Source of the DNA: Wenjunlia tyrosinilytica
Lineage (GTDB): Bacteria > Actinomycetota > Actinomycetes > Streptomycetales > Streptomycetaceae
Assembly (NCBI RefSeq): GCF_014646055.1
Contig: NZ_BMMS01000014.1
Location: 164,467 to 228,466, forward strand
Reading direction: 5' to 3'
Length of the DNA: 64,000 nt
The notes beneath the pieces were generated by a model that saw only the letters and a list, made by a program, of their open reading frames with translations, was not told the origin of the DNA and did no database searches. A program made the translations under genes and the position numbers. Below, piece after piece: positions 34,013 through 42,787 of this stretch; the first letter of the stretch is position 1; every line of letters starts with the position of its first letter.

Positions 34013-35497
34013 TCAGGGCTGGATGCCGACGTATTTGACCTCCAGATACTCGTCGATGCCCTGGGGTCCGCCCTCACGGCCGAGGCCGCTGGCCTTGACC
34101 CCGCCGAAGGGCGCCGCGGGGTTGGACACCAGGCCCTGGTTGAGGCCGACCATCCCGGTCTCCAGGCCCTCGCAGACCCGAAGCGCCCGGGACAGGTCGC
34201 GGGTGAAGACATAGGCGACCAGGCCGGCGTCGGTGCTGTTGGCGAGCCGCAGTGCCTGCGACTCCTCGGTGAAGGAGGTGATCGGCGCCACCGGACCGAA
34301 GATCTCCTCGGCAAGCATCCGGGCGTCGGCGGGGACGTCGGCCAGTACGGTCGGGGAGTAGAAGTACCCTCGCTCGCCGACCGCACCGCCGCCGGTGAGC
34401 AGCCGGCCGCCACATGCGACGGCGTCCTGGACGAGCGTGTCCACCCGCTCTCGTGCGGCCGCGTCGATGAGCGGACCCACGTGGACACCGCTCCCGGTTC
34501 CCCGGCCGAGGGTGAGTGAGGCCATCCGCTCGGCCAGTCGGTGCGAGAACTCCCGCGCCACCGATGTATGGACGAGGAAGCGGTTGGCGGCCGTGCACGC
34601 CTCGCCGATGTTGCGCATCTTGGCCAGCACGGCGCCCTCCACCGCCGCGTCGAGGTCGGCGTCGTCGAACACCAGGAACGGGGCATTCCCGCCCAGCTCC
34701 ATCGACACCCGCAGAAGGCGTGTCGCGGACTGCGCCACCAGGGCCCTGCCGACCGCGGTCGACCCGGTGAAGCTCAGCTTGCGCAGCCTGGGGTCGGCGA
34801 TCAGCGGCCCGGTGACCTCGGCCGCCTCGGTCGTGGTCACCACATTGAGCACGCCCTCGGGCAGCCCCGCCTCGGCGAACACCTTCGCCAGCGCCAGCAT
34901 GGTCAGCGGCGTCTGCGGCGCGGGCTTGACCACCATGGTGCAGCCCGCGGCCACAGCCGGGCCGATCTTGCGGGTGCCCATGGCGAGGGGGAAGTTCCAG
35001 GGGGTGACCAGCAGGCAGGGGCCGACCGGCTGTTTCATCGTCAGCAGCCGCGTGGCGCCCTGGGGAGCCACCTGGTAGCCGCCGGCGATCCGGACGGCCT
35101 CCTCGGAGAACCAGCGAAGGAACTCCGCGCCGTAGGCCACCTCGGCCCTGGACTCGGCGAGCGGTTTGCCCATCTCCAGGGTGATCAGAAGGGCGAACTC
35201 CTCCGCCTGGGCGGTCACGGCGTCGAAGGCCCGGCGCAGGATGTCGCTGCGCTCGCGCGGCGGGGTGGCCGCCCAGGACGCCTGGGCGGCGACCGCCGCG
35301 TCCAGCGCCGCGAGGCCGTCCGGCGGGGAGGCGTCGGCGACGTCGCGCAGGACGGTACCGGTGGCCGGGTCCTCCACGGCGAAGCGGCGGCCGCCCTCCG
35401 CGTCGCGCCAGGAGCCGCCGATGAACAGTTGGTCGGGTACGCGGGCGAGGGCTGCTGCCTCCGCCGACTCGGTCACTGCCTGCTGGGTCGCGGTCAT
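34013..35497 (-). CDS. Succinate-semialdehyde dehydrogenase-like aldehyde dehydrogenase (GabD type)
   Basis: A 494-residue NAD(P)-dependent aldehyde dehydrogenase. 'VTPWNFPLAMGTRKIGPAVAAGCTMVVKPAPQTPLT' is the cofactor and catalytic-Asn region, 'MELGGNAPFLVFDDADLD' holds the general-base Glu, and the nucleophilic cysteine lies in 'NIGEACTAANR'. 'KASGLGREGGPQGIDEYLEVKYVG' is a typical GabD ending. It is the last gene of the catabolic operon, 52 bases after the iron alcohol dehydrogenase. The likely substrate is a short omega-carboxy aldehyde, but the GabD family is broad and the true substrate must fit the pathway. Confidence 0.9.
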   Translation of the reverse strand: MTATQQAVTESAEAAALARVPDQLFIGGSWRDAEGGRRFAVEDPATGTVLRDVADASPPDGLAALDAAVAAQASWAATPPRERSDILRRAFDAVTAQAEEFALLITLEMGKPLAESRAEVAYGAEFLRWFSEEAVRIAGGYQVAPQGATRLLTMKQPVGPCLLVTPWNFPLAMGTRKIGPAVAAGCTMVVKPAPQTPLTMLALAKVFAEAGLPEGVLNVVTTTEAAEVTGPLIADPRLRKLSFTGSTAVGRALVAQSATRLLRVSMELGGNAPFLVFDDADLDAAVEGAVLAKMRNIGEACTAANRFLVHTSVAREFSHRLAERMASLTLGRGTGSGVHVGPLIDAAARERVDTLVQDAVACGGRLLTGGGAVGERGYFYSPTVLADVPADARMLAEEIFGPVAPITSFTEESQALRLANSTDAGLVAYVFTRDLSRALRVCEGLETGMVGLNQGLVSNPAAPFGGVKASGLGREGGPQGIDEYLEVKYVGIQP

Positions 35498-35549
35498 GGG
35501 GTACGTGTCTCCTTGGGCGGTCGCCGTCCGGGGACCGGCGCCGATCGGG

Positions 35550-36716
35550 TCACAGGCAGGAGGTGATCAGTTCGGTGATGTCCTGCTCGGTCGGGGTGCG
35601 TGGGCTGTTGGCGGTGACGGCGTCCTCCAGGGCGGTCCTGGCCAGGTCCGGGACCATGTCCGCGGTGACCCCGTAGGCGGACAGCGGCCGCCGTGCGCCG
35701 ACCTGCTCGGACAGCTCCCGGCAGGCCTCGGCAACCTCCTCGCCGTTGCCGCCGTCCTTGCCGTTGCCGCCGACGCCCATCCCGTGGGCGGCGCTGGCGA
35801 AGGCGTCCTCGGCATGCGGGGCGCACCACGCCATCACCTCCGGCAGCACCGCGGACAGCGCCAGGCCGTGCGGTGCGCCGACCCGTGCGGAGACCGCGTG
35901 GGCGATGCCGTGCACCAGTCCCAGGCCGCTGATGCTCAGTGCGAGCCCCGCCAGGTGGGCCCCGAGCAGCATCTGGGAGCGGGCTTCGAGGTCGGACCCG
36001 TTCTCCACCGCGACCGGCAGCCAGCGGCTCACCAGGGCGATCGCCTGAGCGGCGTACGCCTGTGAGAGGGGGTTGGCTCCCCGGGAGGCGAGCGACTCGA
36101 TGCCGTGCACCAGGGCGTCCATCCCGGTCGCCGCGGTGGCGCCCGGGGGCAGACCCAGGGTCAGTTCGGGGTCGAGCAGCGCCGCCACCGGCTTGACCGA
36201 GTCATGGCCGATGTAGACCTTGCGGCGCAGACGGGTGTCCTCGATGACGCCGAAGCCATTGGTCTCCGCTCCGGTCCCCGCGGTGGTGGGGATCGCGATG
36301 AGCGGCAGACCGGGACGCTCGGGCTCGATCCGGTAGTCGAACTCCGCGGCGCTGCCGGGGTTGACGGACAGCAGGGCGACGCCCTTGGCGGCGTCCAGCG
36401 CGGAACCTCCCCCGAGGGCGACCACGGCCGCCTCCCCGAAGGCCCGTGCCTGCTGCGCCGCGGTGTCCACGGCCGTGGTGGACGGGTTGGCCGGGATGGC
36501 GTCATGGACCTCGGCGTCGATACCGGACTCGGCCAGGACCGTGGTGACGCGGTCGACCAGGCCCGCGGCGCGCAGGCCCGGATCCGTCACCACGAAGGCA
36601 CGGCGGTGACCGGTGCGGCTCACCGTCCCGGGCAGGCGCCGCAGGCAGCCGGCGCCGAACTCCAGCCAGCCCGTGGGCGGCAGACTGAGCGTCAGGTCCC
36701 GAGCGTGAGTGGTCAT
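35550..36716 (-). CDS. Iron-containing (group III) alcohol dehydrogenase
   Basis: A 388-residue protein. 'AVVALGGGSALDAAKGVALL' is the NAD-binding GGGS motif, 'PLIAIPTTAGTGAETNGFGVI' and 'TAATGMDALVHGIESLASRGANPLSQAYA' carry the iron-ligand Asp and His, and 'LGLVHGIAHAVSARVGAPHGLALSAVLP' supplies the other two His ligands. The ATG at 36716 overlaps the stop of the preceding gene by four bases. Family members reduce or oxidise short alcohols/aldehydes, some acting on methanol or formaldehyde, which is suggestive next to the Fae homologue. The substrate is inferred. Confidence 0.9.
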   Translation of the reverse strand: MTTHARDLTLSLPPTGWLEFGAGCLRRLPGTVSRTGHRRAFVVTDPGLRAAGLVDRVTTVLAESGIDAEVHDAIPANPSTTAVDTAAQQARAFGEAAVVALGGGSALDAAKGVALLSVNPGSAAEFDYRIEPERPGLPLIAIPTTAGTGAETNGFGVIEDTRLRRKVYIGHDSVKPVAALLDPELTLGLPPGATAATGMDALVHGIESLASRGANPLSQAYAAQAIALVSRWLPVAVENGSDLEARSQMLLGAHLAGLALSISGLGLVHGIAHAVSARVGAPHGLALSAVLPEVMAWCAPHAEDAFASAAHGMGVGGNGKDGGNGEEVAEACRELSEQVGARRPLSAYGVTADMVPDLARTALEDAVTANSPRTPTEQDITELITSCL

Positions 36717-37648
36717 GGGCGCACCTGCCCGGGGGTACCGGAGGCCTCGCGGGCGGGCAGCCGAAGTTCGATGCCGGCCACGTCCTCGTACAGCTTCATG
36801 GGGATCATCTCTCCGGCGAGGTCGCCGAAGACGGCCTTGCCGCGCCGGTAGATCTGCTCGACGACGGCACTGAGCTCGACCGGCACTCCGACCTCGCGTG
36901 CGAGGTCGATGGCGAGGCCGAGGTCCTTGCAGGCCAGTGCCATGGCGAAGGACTCGTCGTAGTCGCCGTTGTTGAGCACCGAAAGCGCGTCGTTCTGGAG
37001 GAAGTTGGAGTTCGCCGGGCTGGCGACCAGGGACCGGTGCAGGACTTCGAGGTCCACTCCGGCCCTGGCTCCGACGGCCAGCACCTCGGAGGTGGCCACC
37101 AGGTGGCAGAACCACAGCATATTGATCATGAGCTTGACGGCGTAGCCGGTGCCGTGCGGGCCCACGTGCAGGATCCGCTCGGGATCGCCCATGGCCTCCA
37201 GGACCGGGCGCTGGCGGGCGGCGTCCTCGGGGTCCGCGCCGACGAAGATCTGCAGGGTGCCCGCCCGGGCGCCGTGGGCCATTCCGGAGACGGGGGCGTC
37301 CAGCACCCTGATGCCGCGCTCGTCGGCCAGGGCCCGTACCCGGTCCGCCACGGCGGGCACCGAGGTGGACATGTCGATCCAGGTGCTGCCCTCGGCCATG
37401 GCCGCCAGCAGGCCGCCCTCGCCCAGCATCACCCGCTCGACATGGCGCGGAGTGGGCAGCATGGTGATCACGGTGTCGCTGTGCTCGGCCAGTTCGGCCG
37501 GTGAGGCCGCCCAGCGGGCGCCGCGGGCGACGTGCTCCGCCGCGGCCTCCTCCCGGACGTCGTGCACGGTCACGGTGTGGCCGGCGGCGAGCAGGTTGAG
37601 GGACATGGGTCCGCCCATGTTGCCCAGGCCGATGAATCCGATGCGCAT
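36713..37648 (-). CDS. NAD-binding beta-hydroxyacid dehydrogenase (3-hydroxyisobutyrate dehydrogenase-like)
   Basis: A 311-residue protein. An N-terminal Rossmann fold (MRIGFIGLGNMGGPMSLNLLAAGH), the substrate motif 'VLDAPVSGMAHGARAGTLQIFVGAD', and the catalytic-lysine helix 'GHGTGYAVKLMINMLWF'-like stretch (GPHGTGYAVKLMINML) place it in the 3-hydroxyisobutyrate/tartronate-semialdehyde reductase superfamily. It lies three bases after the aldehyde dehydrogenase and overlaps the iron alcohol dehydrogenase. It probably interconverts a beta-hydroxy acid and its semialdehyde, feeding one of the two aldehyde dehydrogenases. Confidence 0.9.
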   Translation of the reverse strand: MRIGFIGLGNMGGPMSLNLLAAGHTVTVHDVREEAAAEHVARGARWAASPAELAEHSDTVITMLPTPRHVERVMLGEGGLLAAMAEGSTWIDMSTSVPAVADRVRALADERGIRVLDAPVSGMAHGARAGTLQIFVGADPEDAARQRPVLEAMGDPERILHVGPHGTGYAVKLMINMLWFCHLVATSEVLAVGARAGVDLEVLHRSLVASPANSNFLQNDALSVLNNGDYDESFAMALACKDLGLAIDLAREVGVPVELSAVVEQIYRRGKAVFGDLAGEMIPMKLYEDVAGIELRLPAREASGTPGQVRP

Positions 37649-37651
37649 GTC

Positions 37652-39172
37652 TTACTCCTCCGTGCCGCTCGCGAGCGGTCCGGTTCCGAGGTCCAGCCAG
37701 GTGGTCTTCAGTGCCGAGTAGGCGTCGAGGGCGTGCAGCGACTTGTCGCGGCCCGTTCCGGTGTCCTTGAAGCCCCCGAAGGGGGTGATGACATCGCTGG
37801 CGTCGAAGGTGTTGATCCACACCGTGCCGGCCCGCAGAGCGCGGGCGACCCGGTGGGCGGTGGAGACGTCCCTGGTCCAGACCGCGGCGGCAAGGCCGTA
37901 CCGGGTCTCGTTCGCCAGTCGAACGCCTTCCTCCGCGCCGCGGAAGGGGACGGTGGCCAGGACCGGGCCGAAGATCTCCTCCTGGCCGATCCGCCCGCTG
38001 TTGGCGACTCCGTCCAGGATGGTGGGCTCCACATAGGAGCCGCCGGTCTCGGGGAAGGCGGCATGCCCGCCGAGCACCGTTCGGGCGCCCTCCTCGGCGG
38101 CCACGCCGAGGTAGTCCAGCACCCGGTCCTGCTGGGCCCGGTCGACCAGGGGGCCGACCTGGGTGGCCGGGTCGAGCGGGTCGCCGAACCGCAGGGTCCG
38201 GGTGACCGAGGCGACCTCGTCGAGCAGTTCGTCGTGGATCCGCTCGTCCACCAGCAGCCGGGATCCGGCGTTGCAGGTCTGCCCGGCGTTGTAGAAGATC
38301 CCCCAGGCGATGGCGCTCGCGGCCGCCTTGAGGTCCTGGGCGTCGGCGAGGACCAGTTGCGGTGACTTGCCTCCCAGTTCCAGGGCGACCTGTTTGCCGT
38401 TGCTGGCGGCGCTGTAGCCGAGGAAGGCACGACCCACCGGGGTGGACCCGGTGAACGCGACCTTGTCCACGCCGTGGTGCAGTCCCAGGGCGCGCCCGGC
38501 GACCGGGCCCAGCCCGGGGACCACATTGAGCACCCCCGGTGGCAGCCCCGCCTCGGCGGCCAGCTCCGCCAGCCGCAGCGCGGACAACGAGGACTGCTCG
38601 GCGGGCTTGAGGATCACGCTGTTCCCCATGGCGAGGGCGGGCGCGATCTTCCAGGAGGCGATCATCAGCGGGTAGTTCCACGGTACGACGGCGGCGACCA
38701 CGCCCAGCGGCTCCCTGGTCACCAGCGCCAGCGCGCCGCGCGGGGCGGGTGCGATCTCGTCGTACGTCTTGTCGATGGCCTCGGCGTACCACTGGACGCA
38801 GTCCGCGCACTTGGGCACGTCCACCGCGAGGGTGTCCGAGATGGGCTTGCCCGCGTCCAGTGCCTCCAGCAGGGCCAGTTCCTCGAGGTTCTCGCGGATG
38901 AGCGCGGCCAGCCGCAGAAGCACCCGCTTGCGGTGCCCCGGGTCGGTCCGCGACCAGCGGCCGTCCTCGAACGCGGTGCGGGCCGCGCGTACCGCGTCGT
39001 CGACGTCCTCGTCTCCCGCCGCGGCGACGGAGGCCAGGATCGAGCCGTCGCGGGCGCTGACGGTGGTGAAGGTCTCTCCTGAGCGGGCGGGTCGGAACGC
39101 TCCGTCGATGAAGAGGTCGGTGTGCGGGGTGAGTGCGGAAGCGCGCTTCCGCCAAGTGCCGTTGTCGGCCAT
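37652..39172 (-). CDS. Aldehyde dehydrogenase (betaine/aminobutyraldehyde dehydrogenase-like)
   Basis: A 506-residue enzyme. It has 'VVPWNYPLMIASWKIAPALAMGNSVILKPAEQSSLSA', 'ALELGGKSPQLVLADAQDL' (general-base Glu) and 'IFYNAGQTCNAGSRLLVDERIHDELLDEV' with the nucleophilic Cys in GQTC. The long N-terminus and 'VPKCADCVQWYAEAIDKTYDEIAP' fit the PuuC/BADH group acting on amino or trimethylammonio aldehydes. That agrees with the quaternary-amine importer and the choline-dehydrogenase-like enzyme at this locus. Confidence 0.9.
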   Translation of the reverse strand: MADNGTWRKRASALTPHTDLFIDGAFRPARSGETFTTVSARDGSILASVAAAGDEDVDDAVRAARTAFEDGRWSRTDPGHRKRVLLRLAALIRENLEELALLEALDAGKPISDTLAVDVPKCADCVQWYAEAIDKTYDEIAPAPRGALALVTREPLGVVAAVVPWNYPLMIASWKIAPALAMGNSVILKPAEQSSLSALRLAELAAEAGLPPGVLNVVPGLGPVAGRALGLHHGVDKVAFTGSTPVGRAFLGYSAASNGKQVALELGGKSPQLVLADAQDLKAAASAIAWGIFYNAGQTCNAGSRLLVDERIHDELLDEVASVTRTLRFGDPLDPATQVGPLVDRAQQDRVLDYLGVAAEEGARTVLGGHAAFPETGGSYVEPTILDGVANSGRIGQEEIFGPVLATVPFRGAEEGVRLANETRYGLAAAVWTRDVSTAHRVARALRAGTVWINTFDASDVITPFGGFKDTGTGRDKSLHALDAYSALKTTWLDLGTGPLASGTEE

Positions 39173-39295
39173 GGCGTCAGTCCAAGTACGGAGTCGGTGC
39201 GGAGTCGGTGGGGAGGTGCCGGAGAGGTGCTCGGTGGGGGGCGGGAGCCTCTGTGGGGCGGGAGACTCGGAGGGGCGGGGGGCTCGGTGGGTGAG

Positions 39296-40420
39296 TCAGC
39301 GGTCGTGCCGCAGCCGGGAGAGGGCGTCGTGGTCGATGGCCGCGCCCAGACCGGGAGTGTCCGGGATATTGAGGAAGCCGTCGGAGTCGATCTCCACGGG
39401 TTCGGCGAGGAAGAAGTCGCGCCGATCGGGGGTCCAGCCCGGCGGGTCGTAGGGGAACTCGACATACGGGCCGCCGCCGACGCCTGCGACCACGTGCAGA
39501 TTGGCCAGCAGGCCGAGTCCGTTGCTCCAGGTGTGCGGAGTGAACCAGCGGTGCCGCAGCTGGGCGAGCTCGGCGATGAACCGTGCCCGGTACATGCCCA
39601 CGGCCAGCACGACATCGGGCTGGTAGACGTCGAACGCGTCCTCCTCCACCAGCTGAACCAGCTCGGGAAGGCTGCGCACCATCTCCCCGCCGGCGATCCG
39701 CACCCCGGTGGCGGCGCGGACCGAGCGGGCCCCTCGGATGTCGGCCTGCGGCAGCGGCTCCTCCAGCCACAGCACTCCGAGCTCCTGGAGCCGGGCGGCG
39801 ATCCTGCGGACGGAGACCAGGTCGAGGGCGGGGGCGATGTCGCCGCTCATCCGCCACATCTGGTTGAGGTCCACCATGATGTCGATGCCGTCGCCCACGG
39901 CTTCTCGGGCGGCCCGCACCGCGGCGACGCCCTCCTCGAGGCGGTCGCGGGAGATGCGGATCTTCATCGCCTTGAAGCCGCGCTCCACCGCGGCGACCGC
40001 CGCGTCGGCCCGGGCCGCGGGAGCCTTCAGCTCACCGAACGAGGCATAGGCGGGCAGTCGGGTCGCCGCGCCGCCGAACAAGGTGGAGACCGGGCGGCCG
40101 CACACCTTGCCGACGATGTCCCACAGCGCGGCCTCCAGCGGCCAGTAGCGTCCGGCGTGGAAGTTGATTGTCTCGATGGTTCGGACATGGCTGAGGATCT
40201 CGAGCGGGTCCTTGCCGAGAAACAGGTGCTCGAACGCCTCGAAGCCGTCCATGGTGTCGCCCGAGCCATGGCCCACGACGCCGTCGTCGGTCTCGACCGT
40301 CACCAAGGTGGCGTCGAAGAAGGTCCGGGGAACCGGATCCCAGGCGGCGGCGAACGCCGGCTCCAGGGGGAGCCGCATCCGGTCCAGCCGAATCGCGGTG
40401 ATCTTCATGGTCGTGGTCAC
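39296..40420 (-). CDS. Mandelate racemase/muconate lactonizing enzyme family protein (enolase superfamily)
   Basis: A 374-residue protein. The superfamily's metal ligands are visible in order: Asp in 'IDIMVDLNQMW', Glu in 'LGVLWLEEPLPQAD' and Glu in 'VRIAGGEMVRSL'. The catalytic Lys pair is in 'GFKAMKIRISRD' and a His in 'WFTPHTWSNGLGL'. The KxK plus His pattern fits acid-sugar dehydratases and racemases of the MR subgroup. ATG 40420 overlaps the fae stop; a second ATG four codons later is possible. In this operon it would abstract an alpha proton from a carboxylate intermediate. The substrate is unknown. Confidence 0.88.
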   Translation of the reverse strand: MTTTMKITAIRLDRMRLPLEPAFAAAWDPVPRTFFDATLVTVETDDGVVGHGSGDTMDGFEAFEHLFLGKDPLEILSHVRTIETINFHAGRYWPLEAALWDIVGKVCGRPVSTLFGGAATRLPAYASFGELKAPAARADAAVAAVERGFKAMKIRISRDRLEEGVAAVRAAREAVGDGIDIMVDLNQMWRMSGDIAPALDLVSVRRIAARLQELGVLWLEEPLPQADIRGARSVRAATGVRIAGGEMVRSLPELVQLVEEDAFDVYQPDVVLAVGMYRARFIAELAQLRHRWFTPHTWSNGLGLLANLHVVAGVGGGPYVEFPYDPPGWTPDRRDFFLAEPVEIDSDGFLNIPDTPGLGAAIDHDALSRLRHDR

Positions 40421-40914
40421 TCCGGGGCGTCGAAGAAGGGATTGGCCGGGCGGGTCCTGGCCGCCAGCACGTCGTCCAGGTCCGGGGACCCCGACGCGCC
40501 GTTGGCCAGCGCCTCACGGGTGGCCTCGCGGTTGTTGCGGTAGACCTCGTCCGGGTCGTCGGCGGCCGGGTTGACCCACACCGCGGTGATCAGCACCAGG
40601 CCGTCGGCGCTCTCGGAGGGGATGACGCCGTCCGCGACGGCATCGGCCACCCCGGCGGCGACTCCGGCCTGCGCCGGGCCCCAGGTCAGTTCGCCGTGCT
40701 TGTCGTCGGTGATCGCCGCCTTGTTGACGAACAGCGTCGGCGGCTTCACCGGCAGGTTGGGTCTCAGCACGGCCATGAAGGGCGCGTGGCCTCGCGTGGG
40801 TGTGGCGAGCGCGGTGGCCCAGGCCGTGCCCGCGGGGCCGTCCCGGTGGCCGAGCACCGTGTTGATGTGCGCCGCGTTCGGCCCGGCGCCGACGAAGCTC
40901 TCTCCGATGTGCAT
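40417..40914 (-). CDS. fae: Formaldehyde-activating enzyme (Fae) family protein
   Basis: A 165-residue protein that closely follows Fae: 'MHIGESFVGAGPNAAHINTVLGHRDGPAGTAWATALATPTRGHAPFMAVLRPNLPVKPPTLFVNKA' and 'GPAQAGVAAGVADAVADGVIPSESADGLVLITAVWVNPAADDPDEVYRNNREAT'. The histidine in 'AAHINTVLG' aligns with the catalytic His of methylotroph Fae ('AHIDL'). Fae condenses formaldehyde with tetrahydromethanopterin, a cofactor not known in Streptomyces, so here it may use another pterin or a different carbonyl. It follows the importer gene cluster by 50 bases and overlaps the enolase gene, so it is an integral pathway member. Confidence 0.88.
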   Translation of the reverse strand: MHIGESFVGAGPNAAHINTVLGHRDGPAGTAWATALATPTRGHAPFMAVLRPNLPVKPPTLFVNKAAITDDKHGELTWGPAQAGVAAGVADAVADGVIPSESADGLVLITAVWVNPAADDPDEVYRNNREATREALANGASGSPDLDDVLAARTRPANPFFDAPE

Positions 40915-40964
40915 CTCTTCTGCCCTTCTGGGGTGGAACGGTTCTGCGCCTGCGGGAAGGGCCT

Positions 40965-41927
40965 CTACTTGAGGAAGCCGTTGTCCTCGAGCCAGCTCGT
41001 GGCGATGTCCTCGGGGTCCTCGCCCTCGACATCGGCGAGGGCGTTGAGCTTTTGCATCTCGAAGGTGGTGAGCTTCTCGGCCAGGGGAGCGAAGATCTTC
41101 TTGAGCGCCGGGTACTTCTCGAGCGTCCCCTTCTTGAGGGTGAGCGCGGGCTGGTACACGGGGAAGAACTTCTTGTCGTCCTCCAGGACCACCAGCTTGT
41201 TGGCCGGGATCCTTCCGTCGGTGGCGAAGACCTCACCGAAGTTGCAGGTCTTGCCCTTGGCGGTCTCGGTGTAGATCAGTCCGGTGTCCAGCATCTTGAC
41301 CTGTGCGCCGGGTGCCTTGATGCCGTAGGCCTTCAGCAGTCCGGGGAAGCCGTCGTCACGGGTGGAGAACTCGCTCTCGATGCAGAAGGTGGCCTCGGAC
41401 GGCTTGCTCCTGCTCAGTGCGGCGAGGTCGGACAGGCTCTTGAGGCCGAGCGCGTCCGCCTTGTCCTTGCGGACGGCGAAGGCGTAGGTGTTGTTCAGCG
41501 GGGCGGGCGGGTCTATCCAGGCAATGCTGTTCTTGGCCAGGTCCTCCGCGGCCACCTTCTCGAACTGCCCGCGCTGGTCGGCGATGGGCTTGGTGTGCTT
41601 CAGGTACGTGATCCAGCCGGTGCCCGTGTACTCCCAGTACATCGAGATGTCGCCCGAGACCAGCGCCTTGCGGGTGCTCGCGGAGCCCTTGATGTTGGTC
41701 TTGTCGGTGACCTTGGCGCCATTGGCCTTGAGCAGGTCGACGGTCATCCGGCCCAGGATGATCTGTTCCGCGAAGTCCTTGGAGCCGACGGTGAACGACG
41801 CGCCCTTGAGCGCGTCCCCGGAGCCCGACGCGGCCTCGACGGAGTCACCGCCGAAACAGCCGGACAGGGGGAGGATCGTGACGGCTGTGACGGCCGCGAG
41901 AGCGAGTGAGGTGGCGCGTTGAGGCAT
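40965..41927 (-). CDS. Quaternary-amine ABC transporter substrate-binding lipoprotein (OpuCC/OsmF-like)
   Basis: A 320-residue lipoprotein: signal sequence with lipobox LPLSGC (Cys at about 24), then the type II fold of glycine-betaine/choline binding proteins ('FTVGSKDFAEQIILGRMTVDLLKANGAKVTDKTNI', 'ALVSGDISMYWEYTGTGWITYLKH', 'CNFGEVFATDGRIPANKLVVLEDDKKFFPVYQPALTLKKGTL'). It delivers ligand to the two permeases encoded before it. The 'WEYTGTG' and 'ATDGRI' stretches form the ligand cage in relatives. Betaine, choline, carnitine or a related trimethylammonium compound are candidates. Confidence 0.9.
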   Translation of the reverse strand: MPQRATSLALAAVTAVTILPLSGCFGGDSVEAASGSGDALKGASFTVGSKDFAEQIILGRMTVDLLKANGAKVTDKTNIKGSASTRKALVSGDISMYWEYTGTGWITYLKHTKPIADQRGQFEKVAAEDLAKNSIAWIDPPAPLNNTYAFAVRKDKADALGLKSLSDLAALSRSKPSEATFCIESEFSTRDDGFPGLLKAYGIKAPGAQVKMLDTGLIYTETAKGKTCNFGEVFATDGRIPANKLVVLEDDKKFFPVYQPALTLKKGTLEKYPALKKIFAPLAEKLTTFEMQKLNALADVEGEDPEDIATSWLEDNGFLK

Positions 41928-42010
41928 GGCGGTACTCCTGGAGGTGGTACGGCAGCGGTGAGAAGGACGGGAGGGTGATCAGCCGGCGGTGATGGCGGGA
42001 GGAGGCGGTG

Positions 42011-42787
42011 TCATGTGCCCTTGGGCCTCAGCGCGCTCTCGACGAGCCCTCCGGCCCAGTCGAGGAGCAGGGCGATCGAGGCCGTGAGGATGCTCCCGGT
42101 GACGAGCACGGGGTCACGGTCGAGCTTGATCCCGTTGACGATGATGTCGCCGAGTCCTCCGGCGTTGACGAAGGTCGCGAGGGTGGCGACGCCGACGCAG
42201 AAGACCAGTGCCGTGCGCAGCCCCGCGAGCACCACCGGGACGGCCAAGGGCATCTCGATGCGCCAGAGGACCTGTGCGGGACGCATTCCCATCCCGCGTG
42301 CCGCCTCGATCAGGGTGGGGTCGACCTGCTGGATGCCGATGAGGGTGTTGCGCAGTACCGGCAGGGCCGAGTAGGCGACCAGGCTGGTCATGGCCACCCC
42401 GACGCCGGGACCCACGGTGATCGTCAGCAGGACCAGGACCCCGATGGCGGGGGTCGCCTGGCCCACGTTGGCCAGGCCGAGGACGAGCGGGGGCACCCAC
42501 CGGGCGCGCACCCGGCTGATCAGCACACCCAGGGGGACGGCGATCGACATGATCAGGACGGTGGCGACGAGAGTCAGCTTGAGGTGCTCGGCGGTCCTGC
42601 CGACCAGATAGCCGCTGTTGAGAGTGCGCTGCTCGATGCTGTCCAGGCGCAACGAGTGCACCCACAGGTAGTCGGCGATCAGGGCGACGACGACCACCGC
42701 GGGAGTGGCGAGGTGCCTGATTCCGATGACTCCGGTGAGGGAGCGGCGGCGTGAGGGCGCCGAGGCCGGGGTCGCGACGGCGGTCAT
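42011..42787 (-). CDS. Quaternary-amine ABC transporter permease (OpuCB/D-like), second
   Basis: A 258-residue permease with about six helices and the binding-protein-dependent transport signature ('YSALPVLRNTLIGIQQVDPTLIEAARGMGMRPAQVLWRIEMPLAVPVVLAGLRTA', the EAA loop). It has an N-terminal extension before the first helix and 'GLGDIIVNGIKLDRDPVLVTGSILTAS', typical of OpuC permeases. Its start overlaps the ATPase stop (ATGA). It pairs with the first permease (43835-44485). Confidence 0.9.
   Translation of the reverse strand: MTAVATPASAPSRRRSLTGVIGIRHLATPAVVVVALIADYLWVHSLRLDSIEQRTLNSGYLVGRTAEHLKLTLVATVLIMSIAVPLGVLISRVRARWVPPLVLGLANVGQATPAIGVLVLLTITVGPGVGVAMTSLVAYSALPVLRNTLIGIQQVDPTLIEAARGMGMRPAQVLWRIEMPLAVPVVLAGLRTALVFCVGVATLATFVNAGGLGDIIVNGIKLDRDPVLVTGSILTASIALLLDWAGGLVESALRPKGT

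Noticed and set aside
35550..39155. Minus-strand frame of 1201 codons spanning three dehydrogenase genes
   Set aside because: Only its last 388 codons (the iron alcohol dehydrogenase) are real; the first part is an out-of-frame shadow of the aldehyde dehydrogenase and hydroxyacid dehydrogenase genes.
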